Position numbers and translations under genes: made by a program. The notes under the pieces are model-generated. The model saw nothing but the letters and a program-made list of their open reading frames with translations, was not told where the DNA came from and did no database searches. A DNA stretch of 64,000 bases from Candidatus Riflebacteria bacterium HGW-Riflebacteria-2 (GTDB lineage: Bacteria > Muiribacteriota > Ozemobacteria > Ozemobacterales > Ozemobacteraceae). This document shows, piece after piece, positions 22,761-31,694 of the stretch (positions are counted from its first letter, which is position 1; the number at the start of each line of letters is the position of its first letter). The DNA is taken from the NCBI GenBank assembly GCA_002839435.1, contig PGYA01000018.1, positions 1 to 64,000 of the forward strand, in the 5' to 3' direction.

Positions 22761-25748
22761 ATGCAGGAAAACGCCATAATCAAACTCGAGATAAAACGCA
22801 GCAGGTTTTTGCGCATGGCCCCAATAATTATCTGGGCTCTTGCGGTCATGTTGCCTTTGCTCTTCGGCAGCCGGCTCTATTTCGCCTCGCTGCTCCAGCA
22901 TCAGCACGAAATAGCTTCGCAGACACGGCAATTGCTGATGACCCGTTCCCAGCAATTCATGACACGCCTGAGACACGATCAGATAGCCAGCAGCTTTTTC
23001 AATATGCTCGAATACGAAAAACTGCACGCAGAATACCAAACAGGTCGCAGTCTGGAAGCATTTGAAAATTTGCCTCTGGTCAGGCAGCTGCCTGATTTCA
23101 GCCAAGATATTGATGCCGAGCTCGCCCGCTTCAGCAAATACGTGCAACAGAGTTATGGTCTTACACCCGAATTTCTGTTTGCGCTCAACGAAGATGTAAG
23201 TAAATGCGGCATGCGCCTGTCGACAAGAGTTGCCCCCGCTGCTAACAGCGAGGCAGAATTGAGGTCTGAGCTGGCAAACATGTGCCGAAACCTCAACCTG
23301 AAAGCCAACTACCCCGCTGAAATGCCCGGCGATCTGAAACACTTCATAAAATTTCCGGTGTTCAACGAGAATTTTGGAATACTGCACTATTTCAATACCC
23401 GGCTCTGGCGTGTCGATGGCAGATTTTCTGCCAGACTCAACCGGCAGATATTTATGGTTACCATGCGCTATCCATCTCAGACGCGACAAGGCAGATACCT
23501 TCTTGTCGGTTTCGCCATCGACAATTTCAAGAAAATCCGAATTTTGCATGACCTTTGCCGCCAGCTGAGCGACGAACAGGCAGAAATTACAACCGGATAC
23601 AGCCAGATGCAGAATCTGCCTGCTTTCACAAACAGCAACGGCCGGGTCGAACTGTTCAGCTATCTGCCCGCTAATTTTGAGGATATTTACGCTGAAAAAT
23701 CCGGCTCAGTAAACAATCGGCTGGTTGTAAGGTTTTCACACGATCCATCAGCGGCATTGCGCCGACTCAACCGAAAAATCGACAATATCAATCTGCTTCT
23801 GCTGATTATCGGAAGTATGAGTTTCCTGTTTGCAGCCGCAACAGCACTTGGTCGCCTGAAGATGACTGCCAGCCTTACCAGGATTATTGCAGTCAGCTTT
23901 ATAGCATGTCTGATGTTTCCGCTGTCGGTTGTATTCTGGCTGGGCCTGTTGCAAACACGCTCCAACAACGAAACTGACGTGCAGCAAACAATGCAGATGA
24001 TTTCGCATAAAATCAGTGAACTTGACCAAAGCCTGAATATGCTAAGCCTCCAGCGTATGTTGCTGATAAAACAAGTCGCTGATTACATCGAAAAACTGCC
24101 CATGAATACATGGGAAAAATATGTCAGGTACATGTATATGCCTGCGATGCAGCGTAGAGTTTCGAAGCACATTTCAAACTATTACCTGTATGATGCCAGC
24201 GACCGCGAATTCTTTCGGGGTCAGGGGCCTGGCGAAGGCAGGGAAAAAGGAGAGATGTCGCGCCTTTTTGTCGGCGCTTCACGCAAACTGATGATTCAAA
24301 TCGGTGCCATGTCAGGATTGAGCCTTAACGATCGCAACCGAATCAGCCAGATCGCAGATTTTACTTCAGGTCTGATGGATCAGCTGATGCGGCCAAATCT
24401 GCTCAATGACCTATACAGAACTCAGGGCAGCCTTTTCCTCAGTGATTTTATGGCTCGCCGAATGCTGTTCTGCAGCCACTTTCTCCGCAGAAACAGCAAA
24501 GTCATCGGCTATATGATTTTTGTCACCGATAATCTGCTGCTTATCGAGTATCTCGCTGAAATTCTTGAGAAAAATCAGATTCCCGCCTGGCATTCGATCA
24601 ACGGTTACCAGGTCGAAGTGGTATTTTACCCGGTTAACGATTATGACGAACGCGGACTTATGGGCCGTGCCGATTACCGTGGCAACAGAAATTTTTATGA
24701 AGACGACCCATACCGTGAAATATCCAGAGCAGTGTATGCCGGGTCAGACTTCAATCAGATAAACAACCTGCATACAAGCGACCCGCATTTGCTGGTCAGC
24801 GACCGTATATTCAACAATAATATATTCGCCTTTGCCATCGCCAGACCCCAGACAGTCCGACAAAACACGCACCTGCCCCTGGCTATTATTTTTGCAATCG
24901 CTGTAACCAGCTGCATGCTGCTGGCTACCGGCGTAGCAAAACTTCTGCTGCTGCAGATACCTCCTTTTCTTCAGGCTATGCGCGAAATAGAAAACGACAA
25001 ATACGACTGGCAGCTGAATCTGTCTGGCTCAGACGAATTTGCCGAACTTGCCACCTCGATCAATTCAATGCGTCTCAGCCTTTTTGAGCGAAAAAAAATG
25101 ATGCAGCTGGTTTCAGTCAATGCCATAGAGGCTGCCCGTTCAGACCTGCAACAGCAAAACGATGCAAGACGACGCGATGCCGCCATTCTTTTCTGCGACA
25201 TCAGAAACTTTACAACCATCAGCGAGAACCACTCTGCCGAAGAAGTAGTCAAAATGCTCAACAGCTACTTTTCACGCATGTGCCCGATTATCGAGACACA
25301 TGGTGGATTCGTCGATAAATTGATTGGCGACGCCATTCAGGCGGTATTTTACGGCGAGGCCGCGCAAGCAGTTCTGGCTGCAGCCAGGGCTGGCATGCAA
25401 ATGCGTGAAAGTCTCAGCGACTTTAACCGGCAGCGCGCAGATGCTGGCTTGTTTATAATAGACAACGGAATCGGTATCGCAGCCGGGACGGTAGTAACCG
25501 GACTGGTTGGCTCGCAAACCGGCAAGCTCGAAGCCGCACTTCTGGGAAACGTATTACATCAAGCCCAGCAGCTTGAAGCAATGAGCAAGCATGCCAAAAC
25601 CACAAAGATTCTGCTGGAACCTGCCAGCTGGCAAAAGGTCAGCACCATAGCCAGAGTCAGAGTCAGAAAATTTCGTGATCCCTCGGTAGACTTTGCAGAA
25701 CCAGAAAAACATCTCTACGAACTCATAAAAATTGAAAGCAGTGCTTAA
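22761..25748 (+). CDS. Membrane class III nucleotidyl cyclase, C1-like member of pair A
   Basis: Same architecture as its neighbour (995 residues): membrane helices at about 19-43, 343-363, 372-397 and 705-731, two periplasmic domains, HAMP and a C-terminal cyclase domain. Both metal aspartates are intact (Asp813 in FCDIRNF, Asp857 in LIGDAIQ), as is Lys853. The strand and helix that should supply base and transition-state residues are ruined: Asp to Glu924, Asn to His933 and Arg to Gln937 (GNVLHQAQQLE). It can offer metals but not stabilise the transition state, the C1 role. I choose the ATG at 22761, four bases after the previous stop with AGG upstream; an overlapping ATG at 22734 has no ribosome site. 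Confidence 0.9.
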   Translation: MQENAIIKLEIKRSRFLRMAPIIIWALAVMLPLLFGSRLYFASLLQHQHEIASQTRQLLMTRSQQFMTRLRHDQIASSFFNMLEYEKLHAEYQTGRSLEAFENLPLVRQLPDFSQDIDAELARFSKYVQQSYGLTPEFLFALNEDVSKCGMRLSTRVAPAANSEAELRSELANMCRNLNLKANYPAEMPGDLKHFIKFPVFNENFGILHYFNTRLWRVDGRFSARLNRQIFMVTMRYPSQTRQGRYLLVGFAIDNFKKIRILHDLCRQLSDEQAEITTGYSQMQNLPAFTNSNGRVELFSYLPANFEDIYAEKSGSVNNRLVVRFSHDPSAALRRLNRKIDNINLLLLIIGSMSFLFAAATALGRLKMTASLTRIIAVSFIACLMFPLSVVFWLGLLQTRSNNETDVQQTMQMISHKISELDQSLNMLSLQRMLLIKQVADYIEKLPMNTWEKYVRYMYMPAMQRRVSKHISNYYLYDASDREFFRGQGPGEGREKGEMSRLFVGASRKLMIQIGAMSGLSLNDRNRISQIADFTSGLMDQLMRPNLLNDLYRTQGSLFLSDFMARRMLFCSHFLRRNSKVIGYMIFVTDNLLLIEYLAEILEKNQIPAWHSINGYQVEVVFYPVNDYDERGLMGRADYRGNRNFYEDDPYREISRAVYAGSDFNQINNLHTSDPHLLVSDRIFNNNIFAFAIARPQTVRQNTHLPLAIIFAIAVTSCMLLATGVAKLLLLQIPPFLQAMREIENDKYDWQLNLSGSDEFAELATSINSMRLSLFERKKMMQLVSVNAIEAARSDLQQQNDARRRDAAILFCDIRNFTTISENHSAEEVVKMLNSYFSRMCPIIETHGGFVDKLIGDAIQAVFYGEAAQAVLAAARAGMQMRESLSDFNRQRADAGLFIIDNGIGIAAGTVVTGLVGSQTGKLEAALLGNVLHQAQQLEAMSKHAKTTKILLEPASWQKVSTIARVRVRKFRDPSVDFAEPEKHLYELIKIESSA

Positions 25749-25763
25749 CAGAAACAACTACCA

Positions 25764-28700
25764 ATGAAAACGATCAAACCTGACAGACCGTCTAACACCA
25801 GACTTTTTGTGTTCTGGTTGATCGTCTTTGTATTTCCGTTAATTACGGCAAAAGTCCTTGTAAATCTGCATACCAGACAGATGCTACTGGTTGAAGATAG
25901 CAACATCAGAGAAATTCTTCGGCACGAAATGGAATTATTCCTCGCTGATCTCAGCCTCGGCAGTCAGATTGAAAAACAGACAAAACAGGTTGAGCGATTG
26001 CTGCTCGAAGAATTTGCCAACAGACAGACAAAGGCTTCTCCAGAAGAAGTATGTAGCCTGGCCAGCCAACATTTCGCAACGACCGGGATTTTCATGCCGG
26101 TTCTGATTGCCGCTTATATGCCGGGAAGCGGAGGAACCGAAGTCTTGCGCATCAATCCAGATTATCTTAACCCGGGCCGAAAATCGCTTGAGATAATTCT
26201 GAAACATCTTGATGGACTGGCCAGTGCCAAAACAGACGAGAGTCAGGGCAGACTCTACCAGCAGATATGCCGATCGACTTTTGGCGGGCTTCTGCAACCG
26301 GCAGAACTTCCTGGCATTATGAGCAGCGGCTTTTTGAGCAAAGGGTCCGGCGACCGTGCCTTTGTTTATCACAATCGACTGGCAACCGGCAGAAAAAAAG
26401 ATCAGACTCTGATTCTACTGACTGTTTTCGCAGAAGCAAAAGTCGGACTACGTGACCTCCTGCGCCTTGCCGCACAGAAAAGCGAAAATCCGGCGACAGC
26501 CAGAAGTTGCTCTCTGATGCGCACCGCCGCTGACCGCGATTACTTTTTCGACCGGCATGACCGCCTGTGCTACGCAGTTCCCATTCCTCCGGCAGTTTTG
26601 CGCACCGGCTCACATGCGGGGAAAGACTGGTATACCAGCGCCTTAAGTTCAAAAAAGGCACTGCAGAAACCTGGCCGACTCCCCTTTGCCGTAATATCAC
26701 ACACACCATTACCCGCGAAGCAGGCTTCAGGCTCCTGGCATGATCAGGCCAATCTGCTGTTGCTGGTCATCCTTTTTACCGGCACTGCACTGGTTCACCA
26801 GATTGCAACCAACCGGTTCGCCCGGGCGCCGATAAACCGAAAGTTTGCCCTGTGCATTCTGCTTTCGACCGTACTGCCTTTCGCTGTTCTGATTGTTTCT
26901 GCCTATCGTTACGCGCGCCATTTCAGTCTGAGCGTAATCCAGACACGTCTGCACAAAATGAGCAACGACCTCTACCTCATCGAATCGAACATTCACAACC
27001 ACAACCAGCGGCAAAAGTTCAAGATAGCGACTTTTCTCAAGAGGCTGCAGAACATTTCCCACCTTGCCGCCGCAAAACTCAAAGACATGCTTGATGAAGA
27101 ATATGGCAGCCTCTACATCGGCTACATACTGTTTCGCAACGATGCTACGCTGGTCGAAAGATTGCCTGATGAAAAGACGACAAGCGGAGACGATCGCAAA
27201 AAACTTTTGCTGATGCGGGATCTGACGCTGGCACAGATTTATTCTGTGTTTGTTAATGCCGGCGTACTCACCACAGATTTTGCCCACAACATCGAAAAGG
27301 TCCCTGATTTCAGACGCTGGCAGGCTTTTGCCGAGCATTACGATCCCATCGACCGAAATTCTTTCTGCCTGCAGAACGGCGAATATTTCCCGGCACAAAT
27401 GTCCGAACGACAACACATAGAATATTCTACTCACAACCTGTTCAGAAGACGCAACGCAAAAGTCTTGTGGGCCGGCCTTATTCTGCTTTTCGATTCCCGT
27501 GCGACCAGCGAAAATTATCTTAACCTGTTGCCCGGTCACACCTTTATCAGAGCAGAAGACAACGCAGTCACACATACCGCCATTTATCAGGTAAACTCGC
27601 AAAAGCAGCTGGACCGACTAATTGCCTGGCCCCGCAACGCCCTTTCCGACAGTCTCATGTTGCAGGCCGCTGCAAGTCTGGCGAATGGTAAAACAGAATC
27701 AGCATGGTACAGATACGACGAGCATGGTACGGTCAGTCTATTCTGCGCCCGGGCCATTTCTGATGCGCCTTTCGTCATTACCGCGCGCAGCGAACTGAAC
27801 GTTGCTGCCTTGCTTGAAGCTGCTCTGCCTGTTCTACTGCTGACAGCCATTATCTATCTGCTGGCGTTGATCAAACTGCTGAGTCTGATTCTTGCCGACA
27901 GCTTCATCAGGCCAGTTAACATGATCATGCAGGGACTGACCGCGATCGATCAGGGGCATTACCCAGCGATCACCTGCGATTCGACAAATGAACTGGGCAA
28001 TCTTGTCGGAGATTTCAACAGCATGGTCGAAGGCATGCGCCAGCGCCAGATTCTCGAAAGATTCATATCAGACGAAGTCTCTCAAACAATTGCCGAAAGC
28101 GGTTCAGACTCTGGAAGACAGACTGGCAGTCTGGTATATCGCGCGATAATGTTCATTCATATCAATCGTTTCGAAGAAATATGCGAAAACCTTGCACCCG
28201 AGTCGGTAATCACACTGCTCAACCTCTATTTCAGCACGCTCGAACCGGCCGTAACCGCTCAGGGTGGACAGATCGACAAGTACATCGGCGACGCCATAAT
28301 GGTAAGCTTTGCCGCTGAACGCTGTGGCGGGCAACCCGAGCTTGCCGCGGCAAAAACAGCGCTGCTCTGCCACGAAAAGACACCTGATCTGCTGAATAAG
28401 CTTACAGAGAGCGGGTTACCCGAGATCGTTATCGGAACCGGCATTGCAGCCGGGCAGGTAATTCTTGGCAAAATCGGCTCTCATAGCGGCCGCAAGGATT
28501 TTACCCTGATTGGTGATGCGGTTAATCTGGCAGCACGTCTTGAGGCAGAATCGCATTTCGATAACAAAGCACACATTCTGGTATCTGAAAACGTCAAAAC
28601 AGCAGCCGCAACTCTAAACTTTGAAGCACATGCCCGGCTCAAAGTCAAAGGCAAGGAAACCGCAATCGATGTTTTTGAACTGAAGGAGCCGGCAGGATGA
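25764..28700 (+). CDS. Membrane class III nucleotidyl cyclase, C2-like member of pair B
   Basis: 978 residues, four membrane helices (about 13-35, 328-347, 360-382, 683-711), two periplasmic domains, HAMP and cyclase. It parallels the C2-like protein of pair A along its length. The first metal aspartate is again His (His799 in FIHINRF), while Asp843, Lys839, Asp912, Asn921 and Arg925 (DAVNLAARLE) are kept. The same Asp to His change in both pairs suggests one ancestral pair that was duplicated. The start is 15 bases after the previous stop and lacks a clear ribosome site. Its stop overlaps the next gene by 4 bases. Predicted to need the next gene's product for activity. Confidence 0.9.
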   Translation: MKTIKPDRPSNTRLFVFWLIVFVFPLITAKVLVNLHTRQMLLVEDSNIREILRHEMELFLADLSLGSQIEKQTKQVERLLLEEFANRQTKASPEEVCSLASQHFATTGIFMPVLIAAYMPGSGGTEVLRINPDYLNPGRKSLEIILKHLDGLASAKTDESQGRLYQQICRSTFGGLLQPAELPGIMSSGFLSKGSGDRAFVYHNRLATGRKKDQTLILLTVFAEAKVGLRDLLRLAAQKSENPATARSCSLMRTAADRDYFFDRHDRLCYAVPIPPAVLRTGSHAGKDWYTSALSSKKALQKPGRLPFAVISHTPLPAKQASGSWHDQANLLLLVILFTGTALVHQIATNRFARAPINRKFALCILLSTVLPFAVLIVSAYRYARHFSLSVIQTRLHKMSNDLYLIESNIHNHNQRQKFKIATFLKRLQNISHLAAAKLKDMLDEEYGSLYIGYILFRNDATLVERLPDEKTTSGDDRKKLLLMRDLTLAQIYSVFVNAGVLTTDFAHNIEKVPDFRRWQAFAEHYDPIDRNSFCLQNGEYFPAQMSERQHIEYSTHNLFRRRNAKVLWAGLILLFDSRATSENYLNLLPGHTFIRAEDNAVTHTAIYQVNSQKQLDRLIAWPRNALSDSLMLQAAASLANGKTESAWYRYDEHGTVSLFCARAISDAPFVITARSELNVAALLEAALPVLLLTAIIYLLALIKLLSLILADSFIRPVNMIMQGLTAIDQGHYPAITCDSTNELGNLVGDFNSMVEGMRQRQILERFISDEVSQTIAESGSDSGRQTGSLVYRAIMFIHINRFEEICENLAPESVITLLNLYFSTLEPAVTAQGGQIDKYIGDAIMVSFAAERCGGQPELAAAKTALLCHEKTPDLLNKLTESGLPEIVIGTGIAAGQVILGKIGSHSGRKDFTLIGDAVNLAARLEAESHFDNKAHILVSENVKTAAATLNFEAHARLKVKGKETAIDVFELKEPAG

Positions 28701-31687
28701 AACGTGTTCAGATAAGTTCAAGCCAAAGTCGCTTAACCCGATTCGCACCGCTGCTGCTCTACATCATCGCGATTCTGCTGCCACTTTTTGCCGCACGGCT
28801 TATCTTCAATTCTGCCATAAAATTGGAAACCGATCTCTATCGCTCGCGCATGCAGCAGAAACTGCGGGTTGAGCTGCAGAGATACGATACCTCACTACAA
28901 CCCAAGAGTTTTTTAAGTGATGCATTAAAAAAAAGCTCGAGCGAAAAACTCATGCGGGAATGGGTTGCTGGAGATGATATCGTTGCCGAATACCACGCTC
29001 ACCCCGTCCTTGCCCAACTACCCGGATTTTTCGCCTCTGACACATCCGCGATAAAAAGCTGCGCACAGCTTAGTCTCCGGCTGACAGGGATGCAACCACA
29101 GGCCATCTTTGTCTTTGCTGAAAAGGAAGAAGACTGCCAATGGGAAATGAACGTGCCTTTCAGACCACCTGAAAACGCAAATGAACTCAAAAAGGAACTC
29201 GTCAGAGCCTGGCAGACTATGGAAAAGCATAACAGTTTTGCCGGCGGGCACGTTCCGTTTCCGTATGACCGTTTTGAGTCCTTTCCGTTATTCAATAGTG
29301 AAATGGGCCTGTTACAGCCTCTCAAGATTTCGTATGCTTCAATCTTCGAGCGCTATTCCAGTCAGGCCATGGATGCGGTTTACCTGGTCAATCTGCCAGT
29401 ACCGGCAGCGATCAGCGGAAAAGAAAACCGTTATATCATAGCGGGTTTCTGCCAATCATCATTTTCTCCTGAATTCATGCTTGCACAAACGACCAGAAGC
29501 TTTTCGAACTCTGTATTCAAACATCAGGCAATCCTGTCAGCAGAAAAAACCCTGCCGGCATTCACTGAAGAGAACGGACAAATGGAGCTTACCGGCCAGT
29601 TACCTATGGCATTTTCGCGACTCTTTGCCGGTATAAAACTGCCACCAGGCTTGCAACCAGCGATAAGCATTAGCTGTCGCGCGATCTCGCAAGAAATTAA
29701 CTTGAAAAGCAGTCTTGTCGATCTGCTGCTAAAATTAGCAGCAATTCTGTCTTTCATGCTGCCAGTCGCCATAATGCTCGGGCGTGTCAGCAACACAATT
29801 ACTCTCCAAAAACTGGTCAGAGCATGTTTTTTGACAGGCATGCTGCTGCCTCTGGTCGCGTCTATCTGGCTCGGAATCTGCCATGCCGATGCGAAAAAAC
29901 AGCTCGAAACCGAGCAGATGCTTGATTATATGCAACAGCAACTGGCTCTCAGCGAGCAGAAAATACTTCTGCAGCAGTCGCGCAGCATACTCTTCCAGAA
30001 TATTTTTGCTAAGCGCGCGGGCAGTCTGCCAGCCGAAAAATTGCGCAGACTCAATGACGTAACCGGTTATGTCAGCACACTGCCCAAAGACAAAAATTTT
30101 GCTAACGTCTGTAGATACATGAACAGACGCTTTTATAGCTACTTCTTCGTGCATCCCGAAATCGACAACGACCTAATTGGTATGGCAGCCGGTCAGGGAC
30201 AGGCGGCAGAATCGCTCCGGCCAGCATTTACAAGCCCGGCACAGGAAGTTCTCTTTCAGCTGGGCGCCTATAACAACATAGCCGGCGACAGGGCACGAAA
30301 TCTGCTGCAAAGGTCGCAGTTGACTATGGGACTTATCGACGTTGCAATCGATCACAAAATGTTGTCAACCATATTTGCCGAGGAACGCAATGCCGTGTTC
30401 AACCGCATGTCAACCGGAAAGGAATACGTCACCTGCTGTTTCTGGAAAAACCATGCCTATGAAAAAACCGGCATCATTTTCATGCTATCAAGCCGTGAAG
30501 CCTGGAAAGACGATATTCTCGATCTTATCAAAGAAGAACAGCTACAGACTGTATTTTACAAAAACAATTACGAACTGACCCTGCATGTCTATTTCCCAAA
30601 TCCTTACCGTCAAAGGGTTCTCGACAAAGATGCCCATGATGTTCCTGCCCGCTTTGCTCCCGACAAAAAAAGCCTGTGGGAAAACGCGCAGGCCATGTTT
30701 CTGGTGTCAAATACATCTCGCATCAACCACCTTGATTCAGACAATCCACAACTGCTCAGCGGGCAAACGGTTCTCGACGGAGACGCCTATCTTATGGCGC
30801 ATGCCGTACCAATTCCAGATAAAGAACTGTTCAGCGATGAAACAACTTATCTGCTTCTACTGTTTCTTGCCATTTTGAGCAGCTATTACCTGGCTGGCGG
30901 GGTGGCCTGGGTGCTTCTTCGCTCAATTCCAGCGTTTCAGGCTTCCATGCAGGAAATGGCAAAGCAGAATTATCTCTGGAGCATCGAACTGAACAGTGGC
31001 GACGAGTTCGACAGGCTGGCGCAAACATTCAATCATCTCGGCCGCCAGCTCTATGAAAGGCAGCAGATCAGCCAGCTGGTGTCACGCAACGTGCTCGATG
31101 CAATAACTTCGGGCGATGACCTGATGCTGCGACCCGGGGGCAGCCGGGTAACTGCCTCGATACTTTTTGCCGACATCCGCAGCTTCACTACTCTTACTGA
31201 AAAATACCCGCCACAGGATATCGTAACCATGCTCAACGACTATTTTTCGCTGATGGCAGAACAAATCGAAAGCCGCGGCGGCATCATCGACAAACTGATC
31301 GGCGACGCTATTCAGGCGGTATTTTACCACCATGAATGCGAAAATGCGGCAGAAGCAGCGGTAAGCGCCGGCCTGGCCATGCGTGAAGCTCTCGCCGGCT
31401 TTAACCGGCAACGCCGCCAGAACGGTCTATTCACCATTGACAACGGCGTCGGCATAAGCACCGGCAGCGTTATTTGTGGCCGTGTTGGTTCAGAGCAGGG
31501 CAAACTCGATGCAACAATAGTCGGCAGTCTGGTTGGCCAGGCCGCTCAGCTCGAAAGCCTCAGCAAATCAGGCAACAGCAGCAAGGTGTTCATTGACCAG
31601 AAAACAGCCGCGATGCTTGGCGAGGATATATTCTACCAGCCAGTTTCGGCAGCAGACAAGGTGTTTGAGGTTGTGACGCCAGCCTGA
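28697..31687 (+). CDS. Membrane class III nucleotidyl cyclase, C1-like member of pair B
   Basis: 996 residues with four membrane helices (about 15-36, 340-362, 375-395, 714-740), two periplasmic domains, HAMP and cyclase. Metal aspartates Asp826 (FADIRSF) and Asp870 (LIGDAIQ), Lys866 and the base-recognition Asp938 are present. The transition-state Asn and Arg are Gly947 and Gln951 (GSLVGQAAQLE). The alignment to the partner over this stretch is ungapped, so these are substitutions, not a misreading. The ATGA start overlap with the previous gene implies balanced co-translation of the pair. GGAG lies upstream. It is the last gene of the ankyrin-cyclase operon and converges on the dCache cyclase gene. 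Confidence 0.9.
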   Translation: MKRVQISSSQSRLTRFAPLLLYIIAILLPLFAARLIFNSAIKLETDLYRSRMQQKLRVELQRYDTSLQPKSFLSDALKKSSSEKLMREWVAGDDIVAEYHAHPVLAQLPGFFASDTSAIKSCAQLSLRLTGMQPQAIFVFAEKEEDCQWEMNVPFRPPENANELKKELVRAWQTMEKHNSFAGGHVPFPYDRFESFPLFNSEMGLLQPLKISYASIFERYSSQAMDAVYLVNLPVPAAISGKENRYIIAGFCQSSFSPEFMLAQTTRSFSNSVFKHQAILSAEKTLPAFTEENGQMELTGQLPMAFSRLFAGIKLPPGLQPAISISCRAISQEINLKSSLVDLLLKLAAILSFMLPVAIMLGRVSNTITLQKLVRACFLTGMLLPLVASIWLGICHADAKKQLETEQMLDYMQQQLALSEQKILLQQSRSILFQNIFAKRAGSLPAEKLRRLNDVTGYVSTLPKDKNFANVCRYMNRRFYSYFFVHPEIDNDLIGMAAGQGQAAESLRPAFTSPAQEVLFQLGAYNNIAGDRARNLLQRSQLTMGLIDVAIDHKMLSTIFAEERNAVFNRMSTGKEYVTCCFWKNHAYEKTGIIFMLSSREAWKDDILDLIKEEQLQTVFYKNNYELTLHVYFPNPYRQRVLDKDAHDVPARFAPDKKSLWENAQAMFLVSNTSRINHLDSDNPQLLSGQTVLDGDAYLMAHAVPIPDKELFSDETTYLLLLFLAILSSYYLAGGVAWVLLRSIPAFQASMQEMAKQNYLWSIELNSGDEFDRLAQTFNHLGRQLYERQQISQLVSRNVLDAITSGDDLMLRPGGSRVTASILFADIRSFTTLTEKYPPQDIVTMLNDYFSLMAEQIESRGGIIDKLIGDAIQAVFYHHECENAAEAAVSAGLAMREALAGFNRQRRQNGLFTIDNGVGISTGSVICGRVGSEQGKLDATIVGSLVGQAAQLESLSKSGNSSKVFIDQKTAAMLGEDIFYQPVSAADKVFEVVTPA

Positions 31688-31694
31688 AGCAATA

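Noticed and set aside
22674..23549. 291-codon minus-strand frame antisense to the pair A cyclases
   Set aside because: No ribosome site, no domain, and it lies wholly opposite two well-supported cyclase genes.
26727..27602. 291-codon minus-strand frame antisense to the third cyclase
   Set aside because: Same reasons; the long open antisense frame follows from the codon usage of the plus-strand gene.
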